Below, piece by piece: positions 26,572 to 34,920 of a DNA stretch of 64,000 nucleotides. Position 1 is the first letter of the stretch. Every line of letters starts with the position of its first letter. A model generated the notes under the pieces. It was given only the letters and a program-made list of their open reading frames with translations, ran no database searches and had not been told where the DNA came from. The position numbers were made by a program, and so were the translations under genes. Origin of the DNA: Actinoplanes aureus (GTDB taxonomy: Bacteria > Actinomycetota > Actinomycetes > Mycobacteriales > Micromonosporaceae). Location: the NCBI RefSeq assembly GCF_015704865.1, contig NZ_JADQTO010000004.1, forward strand, positions 260,755 through 324,754, in the 5' to 3' direction.

Positions 26572-27285
26572 ATGGCCGCCCAGACCCAGCCCAAGCAGAG
26601 CGAGGCGAAACTGCTCGTCGTCGAGGACGACGCCAACATCCTCGAGTTGCTCTCCGCCAGCTTGCGTTTCGCCGGGTTCGACGTCACGACCGCGACAAGT
26701 GGCAGTGCGGCCGTCAGCGCCGCCCGCAGCTCCGCGCCCGATCTCGTCGTGCTCGACGTCATGCTGCCCGACCTCGACGGATTCGAGGTGATCCGGCTGA
26801 TGCGCGAGGGCGGGCAGCGTACGCCGGTGGTCTTCCTCACCGCCCGGGACGGCACCGACGACAAGATCCGTGGTCTCACCCTGGGTGGCGACGACTACGT
26901 GACCAAGCCGTTCAGCCTGGAGGAGCTGACCGCCCGGATCCGGGCGGTGCTGCGCCGCACCTCGGCCGGTGAGGAGCAGCCGTCCCGGCTGGTTTTCGCC
27001 GATCTGGAGCTGGACGAGGAGACCCACGAGGTGTACAGGGCGGGAAGCCGTGTGCAGCTCTCGCCGACCGAGTTCAAGCTGCTGCGCTACCTGATGCTGA
27101 ACGCCAACCGGGTGCTCTCCAAGGCGCAGATCCTGGACCACGTGTGGAAGTACGACTTCCGCGGTGACGACAACATCGTCGAGTCGTACATTTCGTACCT
27201 GCGCCGGAAGGTGGACAACGTGCAGCCGCGCCTGATCCACACCCTTCGTGGCGTGGGTTACGTGCTGCGCAAGCCAGCCGTGTAG
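26572..27285 (+). CDS. OmpR-family response regulator (MprA-like position)
   Basis: A 237-aa regulator: receiver domain (about 13-125; acidic pair ED in VVEDDANI, phospho-Asp62 in LVVLDVMLP, Lys in YVTKPFS) and a C-terminal winged helix (about 140-235; YDFRGDDNIVESYISYLRRKVD, HTLRGVGYVLRKP). It is followed by its kinase after 7 bp, then by htrA, an arrangement equal to mycobacterial mprA-mprB-pepD, though exact orthology was not tested. The ATG at 26572 was preferred because the upstream Arg/Cys-rich extension is not receiver-like. Confidence 0.95.
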   Translation: MAAQTQPKQSEAKLLVVEDDANILELLSASLRFAGFDVTTATSGSAAVSAARSSAPDLVVLDVMLPDLDGFEVIRLMREGGQRTPVVFLTARDGTDDKIRGLTLGGDDYVTKPFSLEELTARIRAVLRRTSAGEEQPSRLVFADLELDEETHEVYRAGSRVQLSPTEFKLLRYLMLNANRVLSKAQILDHVWKYDFRGDDNIVESYISYLRRKVDNVQPRLIHTLRGVGYVLRKPAV

Positions 27286-27292
27286 GCCGGAC

Positions 27293-28876
27293 GTGACCCT
27301 TACCGACCGGGTTCGAGGATCGCTCCCGCGCCAACCCAGCCTGCGCAAGATCTCGCTGCGGACCAAACTGGTCGCCGCGGTGCTCGCGCTGGTGTTCGCG
27401 GCGCTCGCCATGATCAGTGCGACGAGTACGTACGCCTTGAACCGGTTCATGCTCGACCGGATGGACGTGCAGCTGAAGTCCTTCGCGAAGAACATGGCGA
27501 AGGTCTACAACAGCAACACGCCCATCACCGTCTTCCTGCCGCCGGACTACTACGTCGCGCAGACCTCGGTGTCCGGGGTCGGCGAGCGCTACTTCGACGA
27601 GGACCGGCTGACCGCGGAGGACCTTCCGCCGCTCTTCACCGGCGTCGAGGAGATCGACGCGCACATCGGCGAGCCGTACACGGTCCGTTCCGGTAACGGC
27701 GAGTACGTGTGGCGGATGGTGGTGGTCCGGCTCGAGAACGGCGACGTGATGCACTCCGCTCAGATGATGACCGGGGTGGACGCGGTGATCGCCCGCCTGG
27801 TCTGGGTGGACCTCCTGGTCGGCGTCGGTGTGCTGATCGCGCTGGCCACGATCGGTGCCGCCCTGGTGCGGCAGAGCCTGATCCCGCTCGTGCAGATCGA
27901 GCGCACCGCGGCCCGGATCGCGGCCGGTGACCTCACCCAGCGGGTGCCCGACCCGGAGGTGGACGACGCCGAGCCGACCACCGAGCTGGGCCGGCTCTCG
28001 GTGGCGCTGAACACGATGCTCTCCCAGATCGAGGCCGCCTTCATCGCCCGGGCGCAGTCCGAGCAGGCGGCACGCGAGGCCGAGCACAGCGCCCGGCAGG
28101 CGGCCGAGGCCGCCCGGCGGTCCGAGTCGCGGGCGCTGGAGTCCGAGGAGAAGATGCGGCAGTTCGTCGCGGACGCCTCGCACGAGTTGCGTACGCCGCT
28201 GACCACCATCCGCGGTTTCGCCGAGCTCTACCGGCAGGGCGCGGTCTCCGACCCGGACGCGGTGGCCCGGCTGGTCCGGCGGATCGAGGACGAGGCCGCC
28301 CGGATGGGCCTGCTCGTCGAGGACCTGCTGCTGCTGGCCCGGCTGGACCGGGAACGCCCGCTCACCCTGGCCCCGGTCGAACTGCCCGTGCTAGCCGTGG
28401 ACGCGGTGCAGGCCGCACAGGCCACCGCACCGGACCGGCAGATCGATCTGGAGGTCCGCGACGAGCCGGAGCGGCTGGTGGCGTACGGGGACGACGCCCG
28501 GTTGCGCCAGGTGATCGGCAACCTGATGACCAACGCCGTGGTGCACACCCCGCCCGGCGCCTCGGTGACCCTGCGGTTGTACGCCGGAACGGGCGACACC
28601 GCGGTGGTCGAGGTGTCGGACACCGGTCCCGGGCTGAGTCCCGAGCAGACCGAGCGGGTGTTCGAGCGCTTCTACCGGGCGGACGGGGCGCGGACCCGCA
28701 AGACCGATCGGGATGCCACCGGCACCGGCCTGGGGCTGGCGATCGTCGCGGCGATCGTGGCCGCGCACCAAGGCTCCGTCCAGGTAGTTTCCGAACCGGG
28801 CCAGGGCGCCACGTTCCGGGTCACTTTGCCGACCATAAATGCGGATAAAGGGTTCACAGAAAACGTCCAGGACTAA
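27293..28876 (+). CDS. Sensor histidine kinase (MprB-like position)
   Basis: A 527-aa membrane histidine kinase. Transmembrane helices at about 25-45 and 168-192 flank an extracellular sensor domain of about 120 residues with no recognised fold; a HAMP linker (about 193-245), a coiled coil, HisKA with His297 in SHELRTPLTTI, and HATPase (NLMTNAVVHTP, DTGPGLSPEQ, GTGLGLAIVAAI) follow. GTG at 27293 is 7 bp after the regulator stop; upstream in-frame codons overlap the regulator. It is probably the partner of the regulator, sensing envelope stress. Confidence 0.94.
   Translation: MTLTDRVRGSLPRQPSLRKISLRTKLVAAVLALVFAALAMISATSTYALNRFMLDRMDVQLKSFAKNMAKVYNSNTPITVFLPPDYYVAQTSVSGVGERYFDEDRLTAEDLPPLFTGVEEIDAHIGEPYTVRSGNGEYVWRMVVVRLENGDVMHSAQMMTGVDAVIARLVWVDLLVGVGVLIALATIGAALVRQSLIPLVQIERTAARIAAGDLTQRVPDPEVDDAEPTTELGRLSVALNTMLSQIEAAFIARAQSEQAAREAEHSARQAAEAARRSESRALESEEKMRQFVADASHELRTPLTTIRGFAELYRQGAVSDPDAVARLVRRIEDEAARMGLLVEDLLLLARLDRERPLTLAPVELPVLAVDAVQAAQATAPDRQIDLEVRDEPERLVAYGDDARLRQVIGNLMTNAVVHTPPGASVTLRLYAGTGDTAVVEVSDTGPGLSPEQTERVFERFYRADGARTRKTDRDATGTGLGLAIVAAIVAAHQGSVQVVSEPGQGATFRVTLPTINADKGFTENVQD
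28854..28872 (+). promoter_or_regulatory. Second copy of the regulator-site-like 19-mer
   Basis: tcacagaaaacgtccagga, identical to 26511-26529 at 16 of 19 positions, ending 43 bp before the htrA start. It overlaps the last codons of the kinase gene. Confidence 0.5.
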
Positions 28877-28915
28877 CACAGTTCGGTACGAGTACGACGG
28901 GGCAGAGTTACTGAC

Positions 28916-30478
28916 ATGAACGAGAACGAGACCAACCCGCGGCCCGCGGACGCCGCCGCTGACAACAGCAGCGCGGAGCGGGTCGAGTCTGAGCAGCCGA
29001 CCGCCGCGCAGCCGTCGGTTGCACCGCAGTCCGCCGCTCCCCAGTCCGCGGCACCGTATTCCCCGGCCGCCGACTCCCCGGCCACTGATTCCCCGTCCGG
29101 CTACGCCCCCGGCGCCGCCCAGCCTCCGTACAGTCCGGCGCCGCAGCCCCCGCACAGCCCGTGGGCTCAATCGCCCTGGCAGCAGCCGACGTCCGGCCAC
29201 CCCGGGGCCGGTCAGGACTACCCGACCACCGCGGTGCCGTACGGCCACCCGCATCAGGGTTACCAGCCGCCGGCCGGTTACGGGCAGCCCGGCTACCAGC
29301 AGGAACCGCATTCGGCGTACGCCGCGTGGCAGGCCAGCCAGACCCCCACCGGCGCCGAGGGGATGCCCCCGTGGGCGCGGCCGGTCGGTGTCGACCAGCG
29401 CACGCCGGGCCGCGGTCGCAAGGTCCTGCTGACCGGCGCGGCCGCCGTGCTGATCGCGCTCGGTGGCGGCGCGGTCGGTGCCGCCACCACGCTGGCCCTG
29501 GACTCCGGCGGCAACACCCCGGCCGTGCAGACCGGCAACTCCTCGGTGACCCGGGTGGTGGACCGCTCGTCGCTGGCCCAGATCGCCGCGGCGGTGCAGG
29601 ACAGCGTGGTGTCGATCACGACCGGATCCGGCGAGGGCTCCGGTGTGGTGATCACCGCGGATGGCTACATCGTCACCAACAACCACGTCGTCGCGAACGC
29701 ACAGGGCGACTCGGTGAACATCATCTTCGCGGACGGCACCAAGGCCACCGCCTCCGTGGTGGGCACCGACCCGCGTACCGATCTGGCCGTGGTCAAGGCC
29801 AGCGGGGTCTCCGACCTGAAGGCGGCCAAGTTCGGTGACAGCTCGCAGATCCAGGTGGGCGACACCGTTCTGGCGCTGGGCAGCCCGCTCGGCCTGGAGG
29901 GTTCGGTGACCGCCGGCATCATCAGCGCCAAGGACCGGGCGATCCAGGCCGGCGGCGAGGAGCAGCAGCCGAACCCGTTCGGTGGCCAGCAGCAGCAGTC
30001 CTCGACCACGATGACCGGCCTGCTGCAGACCGACGCCCCGATCAACCCGGGCAACTCCGGCGGCGCGCTGGTGAACACGAACGGCGAGGTGATCGGCATC
30101 AACTCGGCGATCGCCACCTCCGGCGCGGGCTCCGGCAACATCGGTCTCGGTTTCGCGATCCCCAGCAACAAGGCCGTCCAGGTCACCAACGCGCTGATGC
30201 AGGGCAAGAAGGTAAGCCACCCGGCGCTCGGTGTCAGTGTCGCCGACGCGGAGAACGGTGGTGCCCTGATCCGGGACGTCACGTCCGACAGCGCGGCCGC
30301 GAAGGCGAAGCTGCAGCAGGGCGACGTGGTGACCAAGGTCGACGGCAAGGCCGTCGGCGACTCGGACGATCTGGTGGCGGCCGTCCAGGCGGGCACCGTG
30401 GGGCAGAAGATGACGCTGACGTTCACGCGTAACGGCAGTGAGCAGACGGTCACCGTCACCCTCCAAGAGTCGCAGTAA
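28916..30478 (+). CDS. htrA: HtrA/PepD-like membrane-anchored serine protease with PDZ
   Basis: A 520-aa protease. Residues 1-168 are a Pro/Gln/Ser/Tyr-rich cytoplasmic region with PQPPHSP-type repeats, then one transmembrane segment (about 169-192). The trypsin-like domain has His257 (NNHVV), Asp289 (RTDLAV) and Ser381 (GNSGG). A PDZ domain occupies about 430-515. It acts outside the membrane on misfolded proteins. The adjacent two-component system and the shared 19-mer suggest that it is a target. A strong hairpin follows the gene. Confidence 0.95.
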   Translation: MNENETNPRPADAAADNSSAERVESEQPTAAQPSVAPQSAAPQSAAPYSPAADSPATDSPSGYAPGAAQPPYSPAPQPPHSPWAQSPWQQPTSGHPGAGQDYPTTAVPYGHPHQGYQPPAGYGQPGYQQEPHSAYAAWQASQTPTGAEGMPPWARPVGVDQRTPGRGRKVLLTGAAAVLIALGGGAVGAATTLALDSGGNTPAVQTGNSSVTRVVDRSSLAQIAAAVQDSVVSITTGSGEGSGVVITADGYIVTNNHVVANAQGDSVNIIFADGTKATASVVGTDPRTDLAVVKASGVSDLKAAKFGDSSQIQVGDTVLALGSPLGLEGSVTAGIISAKDRAIQAGGEEQQPNPFGGQQQQSSTTMTGLLQTDAPINPGNSGGALVNTNGEVIGINSAIATSGAGSGNIGLGFAIPSNKAVQVTNALMQGKKVSHPALGVSVADAENGGALIRDVTSDSAAAKAKLQQGDVVTKVDGKAVGDSDDLVAAVQAGTVGQKMTLTFTRNGSEQTVTVTLQESQ

Positions 30479-30508
30479 CCGGCTTCACCAGCACGAAGAC
30501 CTTCCGCT

Positions 30509-30549
30509 ACGGCGGGTGACGCGACCGGGGTGGACGCGTCACCCGCCGT
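30509..30549 (+). terminator. Terminator after htrA
   Basis: A perfect 15-bp stem (30509-30523 with 30535-30549) and 11-base loop, followed by attcctatctatg. It isolates htrA from the next gene. Confidence 0.85.
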
Positions 30550-30717
30550 ATTCCTATCTATGTCGTGATTCAGGACCTTCGCGACCAACAGGAAGCTTTC
30601 GCCACGCGGGACTCGCGTTTGCCCAGGCAACCGCCTAATCTCCATTCGCCGCCGGCGCTGGCTCGCCGCCCGGCGCGGTGAAGATTTTCGCTTCGGCGGA
30701 GTGAGAGGCCCTGCGAG

Positions 30718-33700
30718 TTGACGTACGTCGAGACCCGGACCAGCGTCTGGGAAGCCCTGGCCGGCCGTGCCCCGGGGGTGCCGTCCGGGCCCGCCGACGC
30801 CGATCTCTGGCACACCGTGGCCGAGCGGCTCAATCCGGCCAGCGCTCGTCCCGTCCTCCGCTCCGGGATCGAGGTCCGGCACCGGACCGCGGTCCGCGGC
30901 GGCGGGTACGTGATGCTCCGGTCGCCGGACGACGGCGGCCGCAGTTCGTACCTGCGTCTGACGCCGGAGGAGTACCAGCTGGCTCTGATGATGGACGGCG
31001 TCAGCACGGTGGCCCGGCTGGTCGCCGAGTTCGCGCGGATCGCCGGGCGCCTCGCACCGGACCAGGTTCGCCGGGTGGTCGCCGACCTCGCCGCCAACCG
31101 GATGCTGGAGGAACTCCCCACCGACGCCTTCCGCCCGCTGCGGGAGATGGTCCGAGAGCCGTTGCCGAGGCGGGTCGGTAACTCTCTGCTCGCCGCCGTG
31201 CGGGGCCGGCAGATCCTCTCCTTCGAGGTCGACGGCCTGATCACCGGGCTCTACCGGTCGGCCGGCCGCTTCCTCTTCACCCGTGCCGCGGTCTGGGCCG
31301 GCGGACTGCTCGCGCTCGTCGGGGTGCTCCTGTTCGCGGCCACCTGGCAGCGGGGGAGCCGGTCACTCTTTCTGGTCGGCGACTCGTACCTGCTCGGCGC
31401 GATCGCTCTCCTGCTCCTGAACGTGCTGGTCCTGGCCGCGTACGAGCTGGGTCACGCCCTCGCCGCGAAACGTGTCGGCCGGGAGATCCCGACTGCCGGG
31501 CTCCTGCTGTACTTCGGCATCCCCTCGGTCTTCGTGGACACCAGCGACGTCTGGATGGCCGGGCGGCGCGCTCGGATCGGGGTCACCGCGGCCGGCCCGG
31601 CCACCGCGCTGGGGCTGGCCGGACTGGTCCAGATGATCGGCCTGGCCGTGCCGGCCACCTCCGGGATCGCCTTCAAGCTGGCGTTCCTCTTCTACCTGCA
31701 CGCGTTCTTCAACCTGAGCCCGCTGCTGCCGCTCGACGGGCACTACCTGCTGATGGACTGGCTGGAGATCCCCGACCTGCGGGCGCGCGGCCTGTCCTGG
31801 GTCTCCGGCCGGCTGCGCCGGCGCGGCCCGCGCTGGTCCGCCCTGGATCGGGAGGGCCGGCTGATCGCGCTCTACGGCCTGCTGGCGGTGCTCTGGCTGG
31901 TCGCCGCACTCGGCCTGGGCTACCGGCTCTGGAAGGACCGGGTCCAGGGTCTCGCCGTCGGCCTCTGGTACTCCGGCTTCGGCGGCCGTCTGCTGCTCCT
32001 GGTGATCGTGCTGGGCATGATCGCGCCACCGCTCTACTTCGTGCTCGGACGGATCGGCAAGGCCTGGCGCCGGTGGCGGCAGCGTGCCGCGGAACGCGAC
32101 CGGGAGGCCGACCTGCCCCGCCGGCTGGCCGCGTTGCACGCCTCCGAGCTGGGCGGCCTGCCGGAACCGGCGATGCAGGGGCTGGCCGCGCGGGCCCGCT
32201 GGCTGTACCCGCCGACCGGCCGGCAACTGGTGCTCGCCGGTGAACACCAGTCCGCCGTCTACATCGTGGTCGAGGGCGCCCTGCACGGCCGCCGCCCCGG
32301 CGACCCGGGCGGCACCATCCGGCATCACGTCGGCCCGGGCGGTGTGGTCGGGCTCGCCAACGCGCTCACCGGCCGCAGCTCGCAGCTCGACTGGCACACC
32401 GCCGGCAGCACGCTGCTGGCCGTGCCCGCCTCCACTGTGGCCACGGTGGTCGGCCCGATGCCGGGCCCGCCGCCGCAGGAGCGGTCGGAGGCCGAAGCGC
32501 TCTTCGCCGACACCCCGGCCCTGTCCGCCCTCGAGGAGGACCAGCGCCTGGCGCTCATCGCCGGGGCTCACCCGGTGGATCTGGACCCCGGCGCGCCGGT
32601 GATGCTGCACGGGCCCACCCACGCTGTGGTCGTCGAGTCCGGCGTCATCGCGATGCCCGACGGCGTCGAGCTGCGCCGCGGCACGCTTGTCGGCCCGGTC
32701 GGTGACGGCAGCCCCGGCATGGTGGCGCAGGCCCGCACCCCGGTCCGGCTCTGGGTCATCCCGGACGCCTCGGACCTGCCGCCGCTGGTCGGTGGGTACG
32801 GCGCGGGCGGTCAGATGCCGGTGATCCGGCCCAGCGCGCCGGTCGCCGTCCGCCCGGGCGCCGCGCACCCGCCGCTGGCGGTCCCGCCCGGCCCGCCGGA
32901 CGGCACCGACGAGTACGACCTGGACGGTCATTTCGAACGCCGGATGTGGGCCTTCGCCAGCCTGCTCCTGGTGTTCGCCCTGGTCAGCGTCGGCGTCAAC
33001 CTGCGGCCCGGCCCGGCCTGGGCGGAGATGCCCGGTGAGCGGCTGCTGCTCAGCGTGGACAGCGGGCAGGCCACCGCACTCGTCGACAAGGAGTCGGAGG
33101 CGCTGCGATCGGGCGACAAGCGCTACCTGAGCGCCGGTGCCCGGATCGAGGTGCCCGGGTCGGCCCGGGCGCAGCTCACCTTCCCCGGTGGGGCGACCGT
33201 GGTGCTCTGCCCGGGAGCGCGTGCCCAGGTGAACGAGGTCGCGGTGGACTCCGGGCGCCGACCGGCACCCGCCGGCCGGCTGACGCTGGACAGCGGCCGC
33301 CTGCTGGCCGACACGACCAGCTCGAGCGGGGCGTACGCGGAGCTCGATCTGACCGTGCTGCGCGCCCAGGGTGACGTCACCAGTACCGGCCGCGCCTGGT
33401 ACGCGGTCGACCCGTCAGCGATCACCGTCGCCTCTGGGCGGGTCGCCGTCGGCGGCGCCGCCACCCCGGCCACCACCTCGGAGCTGACCTGTGGCGACGG
33501 CGTCAAGGTCACGCCCCCGTCGGCCGGGCCGAGCGAGGAGCCCGTCGAGGGCACGTTCCCCGCGACACCCCCGGCCTCGGCCGTTCCGCCGGCCCCGACC
33601 ACACCGACCGCCGTTCCCGGTGTGATCAGGACGGTGCCCCCCGCCCCGGCCGGTGACGACAACGACGACCCGCGGCCCACGACGACGTCCCCGCCGCGTA

Positions 33701-33903
33701 CGACGAGGCCGACCACCACGGCTGCCCCGCCGCCGGGTGCGCCGCCGACCACCCGGCCCACCCGGACCGGCACGACCCGGCCCACGAACCCGCCGCCGGA
33801 TCCGACCACTCCGAACGAGCCGGACCCCACGACCCCGGACCCCACCACCGATCCGCCGGAGACCACCAGCCCCAACGGCGAGTCCTCTTCATCGCCTGGC
33901 TAG
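30718..33903 (+). CDS. PqqD / site-2-protease-like / CRP-like / FecR-like fusion membrane protein
   Basis: A 1061-aa multi-domain protein. Order: PqqD-like winged domain (about 60-135, LRLTPEEYQLALMMDG); M50 site-2-protease-like membrane core (about 185-445, seven hydrophobic segments) with Tyr242-Glu-Leu-Gly-His246, where the expected HELGH is YELGH, and N332-x2-P-x4-D340-G341; a CRP-like beta-roll (about 490-570) and a second, shorter one (about 595-680); a lone transmembrane helix (about 743-761); a FecR-like beta domain (about 774-905); a Pro/Thr-rich tail to 1061. COG1994-type peptidases have His in place of Tyr242, so zinc binding is doubtful. TTG start with GAGAGG 9 bases upstream. No operon partner upstream; a Cys-rich protein follows after 30 bp. 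Confidence 0.85.
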   Translation: MTYVETRTSVWEALAGRAPGVPSGPADADLWHTVAERLNPASARPVLRSGIEVRHRTAVRGGGYVMLRSPDDGGRSSYLRLTPEEYQLALMMDGVSTVARLVAEFARIAGRLAPDQVRRVVADLAANRMLEELPTDAFRPLREMVREPLPRRVGNSLLAAVRGRQILSFEVDGLITGLYRSAGRFLFTRAAVWAGGLLALVGVLLFAATWQRGSRSLFLVGDSYLLGAIALLLLNVLVLAAYELGHALAAKRVGREIPTAGLLLYFGIPSVFVDTSDVWMAGRRARIGVTAAGPATALGLAGLVQMIGLAVPATSGIAFKLAFLFYLHAFFNLSPLLPLDGHYLLMDWLEIPDLRARGLSWVSGRLRRRGPRWSALDREGRLIALYGLLAVLWLVAALGLGYRLWKDRVQGLAVGLWYSGFGGRLLLLVIVLGMIAPPLYFVLGRIGKAWRRWRQRAAERDREADLPRRLAALHASELGGLPEPAMQGLAARARWLYPPTGRQLVLAGEHQSAVYIVVEGALHGRRPGDPGGTIRHHVGPGGVVGLANALTGRSSQLDWHTAGSTLLAVPASTVATVVGPMPGPPPQERSEAEALFADTPALSALEEDQRLALIAGAHPVDLDPGAPVMLHGPTHAVVVESGVIAMPDGVELRRGTLVGPVGDGSPGMVAQARTPVRLWVIPDASDLPPLVGGYGAGGQMPVIRPSAPVAVRPGAAHPPLAVPPGPPDGTDEYDLDGHFERRMWAFASLLLVFALVSVGVNLRPGPAWAEMPGERLLLSVDSGQATALVDKESEALRSGDKRYLSAGARIEVPGSARAQLTFPGGATVVLCPGARAQVNEVAVDSGRRPAPAGRLTLDSGRLLADTTSSSGAYAELDLTVLRAQGDVTSTGRAWYAVDPSAITVASGRVAVGGAATPATTSELTCGDGVKVTPPSAGPSEEPVEGTFPATPPASAVPPAPTTPTAVPGVIRTVPPAPAGDDNDDPRPTTTSPPRTTRPTTTAAPPPGAPPTTRPTRTGTTRPTNPPPDPTTPNEPDPTTPDPTTDPPETTSPNGESSSSPG

Positions 33904-33933
33904 CGGGTTCTCCGTCAGAGGAGGAGCGCCGCG

Positions 33934-34149
33934 ATGCTGTGCTGGTTCTGCGCCGAGGGAGCACGTGCCACGTGCCGGTTCTGCGGCCGGGGCGTGTGCG
34001 CCGAGCACGCCCGGTTCGGGCCGTACCTGCTGGAGGTCATCCGGTCGGTGCGCCGGGACCGCAGTGAGGCGCTGGTGGTCGAGGACGCGGTGCAGTGCGG
34101 CACCTGCCGTCCCCGACCACAGCCGGTGGCGATGCCCGAGCTGGACTAG
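33934..34149 (+). CDS. Small Cys-rich zinc-binding protein
   Basis: A 71-aa protein with four Cys pairs or near pairs: Cys3/Cys6 (CWFC), Cys14/Cys17 (CRFC), Cys22 with His25, and Cys55/Cys58 (CGTC). The layout is that of a treble-clef or B-box-like zinc module with a helical middle. It lacks signal peptide or membrane segment. A GAGGAGG ribosome site precedes it, and it starts 30 bp after the large fusion gene, so it is likely co-transcribed and may serve that protein. Similar actinobacterial proteins of about 70 aa exist without known role. Its 3' end overlaps the convergent thioredoxin gene. Confidence 0.8.
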   Translation: MLCWFCAEGARATCRFCGRGVCAEHARFGPYLLEVIRSVRRDRSEALVVEDAVQCGTCRPRPQPVAMPELD

Positions 34150-34493
34150 ACGTTCGCGTACGGCGTCGTCGCGTTCTCCAGAGCCCGGCGCAGCACCGAC
34201 TTGGGGCGGGCGCCGATCAGGGACGCGGTGACGACGCCGTCGCGGAAGAAGAGCAGGGTCGGCATGGAGGTCACCCGGTAGGTGCGGGTGGTCTCCGGGT
34301 TCGCGTCCACGTCCAGTTTGGCGATCACCACCTGGCCGCGGAACTCCTCGGCGAGCTCGGCCAGCACCAGCGCCATCGGACGGCACGGCGGGCACCACTC
34401 GGCCCAGAAGTCGACGAGCACCGGCGTGCCCGCGGCCAGCACGGTGTCGGCGAAGGTGGCGTCGGTGACGGTGATCAGGGATTCATCTGGCAT
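34146..34493 (-). CDS. trxA: Thioredoxin with CPPC active site
   Basis: A 115-aa thioredoxin-fold protein: VLVDFWAEWCPPCRPM with Cys34 and Cys37, VVIAKLDVDANPET, and the cis-Pro in VTSMPTLLFF. The dithiol is CPPC rather than the usual CGPC, which shifts the redox potential in studied cases; the remainder is canonical. It is cytoplasmic, without signal peptide. The ATG at 34493 (GGGAG 6 bases upstream) overlaps the MerR gene by 19 bp, so it is translated with its likely regulator. The C-terminus overlaps the convergent Cys-rich gene by four bases. Confidence 0.94.
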   Translation of the reverse strand: MPDESLITVTDATFADTVLAAGTPVLVDFWAEWCPPCRPMALVLAELAEEFRGQVVIAKLDVDANPETTRTYRVTSMPTLLFFRDGVVTASLIGARPKSVLRRALENATTPYANV

Positions 34494-34855
34494 CGGATCT
34501 CCCGGTGATTGATCGCTTGGTCCAGCTGGGCCCGCAACCGGTGCCGGACCTCGGTGAGCTGGGCGAGATAGCCGTCCACCTCGGCCATCCGGCGGCGCAG
34601 CACCGCCACCGAGTCCGGGCACACGTGACCGGCGTCGTTGCCGGCGCGCAGGCAGGCGACGAACGGCTTGATGTCGTCCAGGCCGAAGCCGTCGGCGAGC
34701 AGCGTGCGGATCTCGTGCACCACGCGCAGTTCGGCGTCGTCGTACTGGCGATAGCCGTTGACGTCCCGGCGCGGGCGGACCAGCCCGTGCTCCTCGTAGT
34801 AGCGCAGCGTCCGCGGGCTGGTTCCGGCCCGTTCGGCCAGCTCTCCGATAAGCAT
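34475..34855 (-). CDS. MerR-family regulator of the thioredoxin gene
   Basis: A 126-aa regulator. Winged helix at the N-terminus (MLIGELAERAGTSPRTLRYYEEHGL, given as 1-25), then a dimerisation helix and C-terminal effector region with Cys68, Cys79 and Cys122. Two of these cysteines (68, 79) flank a loop (CLRAGNDAGHVC) that could hold a disulfide or metal. The gene overlaps trxA, implying thiol or oxidant-responsive autoregulation. A MerR-type operator precedes it. Confidence 0.88.
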   Translation of the reverse strand: MLIGELAERAGTSPRTLRYYEEHGLVRPRRDVNGYRQYDDAELRVVHEIRTLLADGFGLDDIKPFVACLRAGNDAGHVCPDSVAVLRRRMAEVDGYLAQLTEVRHRLRAQLDQAINHREIRCQMNP

Positions 34856-34869
34856 GTGCCGACGGTATG

Positions 34870-34889
34870 CCTTCACACCGGCGTCAAGG
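34870..34889. promoter_or_regulatory. MerR-type operator upstream of MerR-trxA
   Basis: On the minus strand CCTTGAC-gccggt-GTGAAGG is an imperfect dyad (arms differ at one position) of the spacing used by MerR proteins; it lies 15-34 bp before the MerR start. Confidence 0.6.
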
Positions 34890-34920
34890 CAAGTGTGCAA
34901 GATCGTGGGAGGATGGGCAC

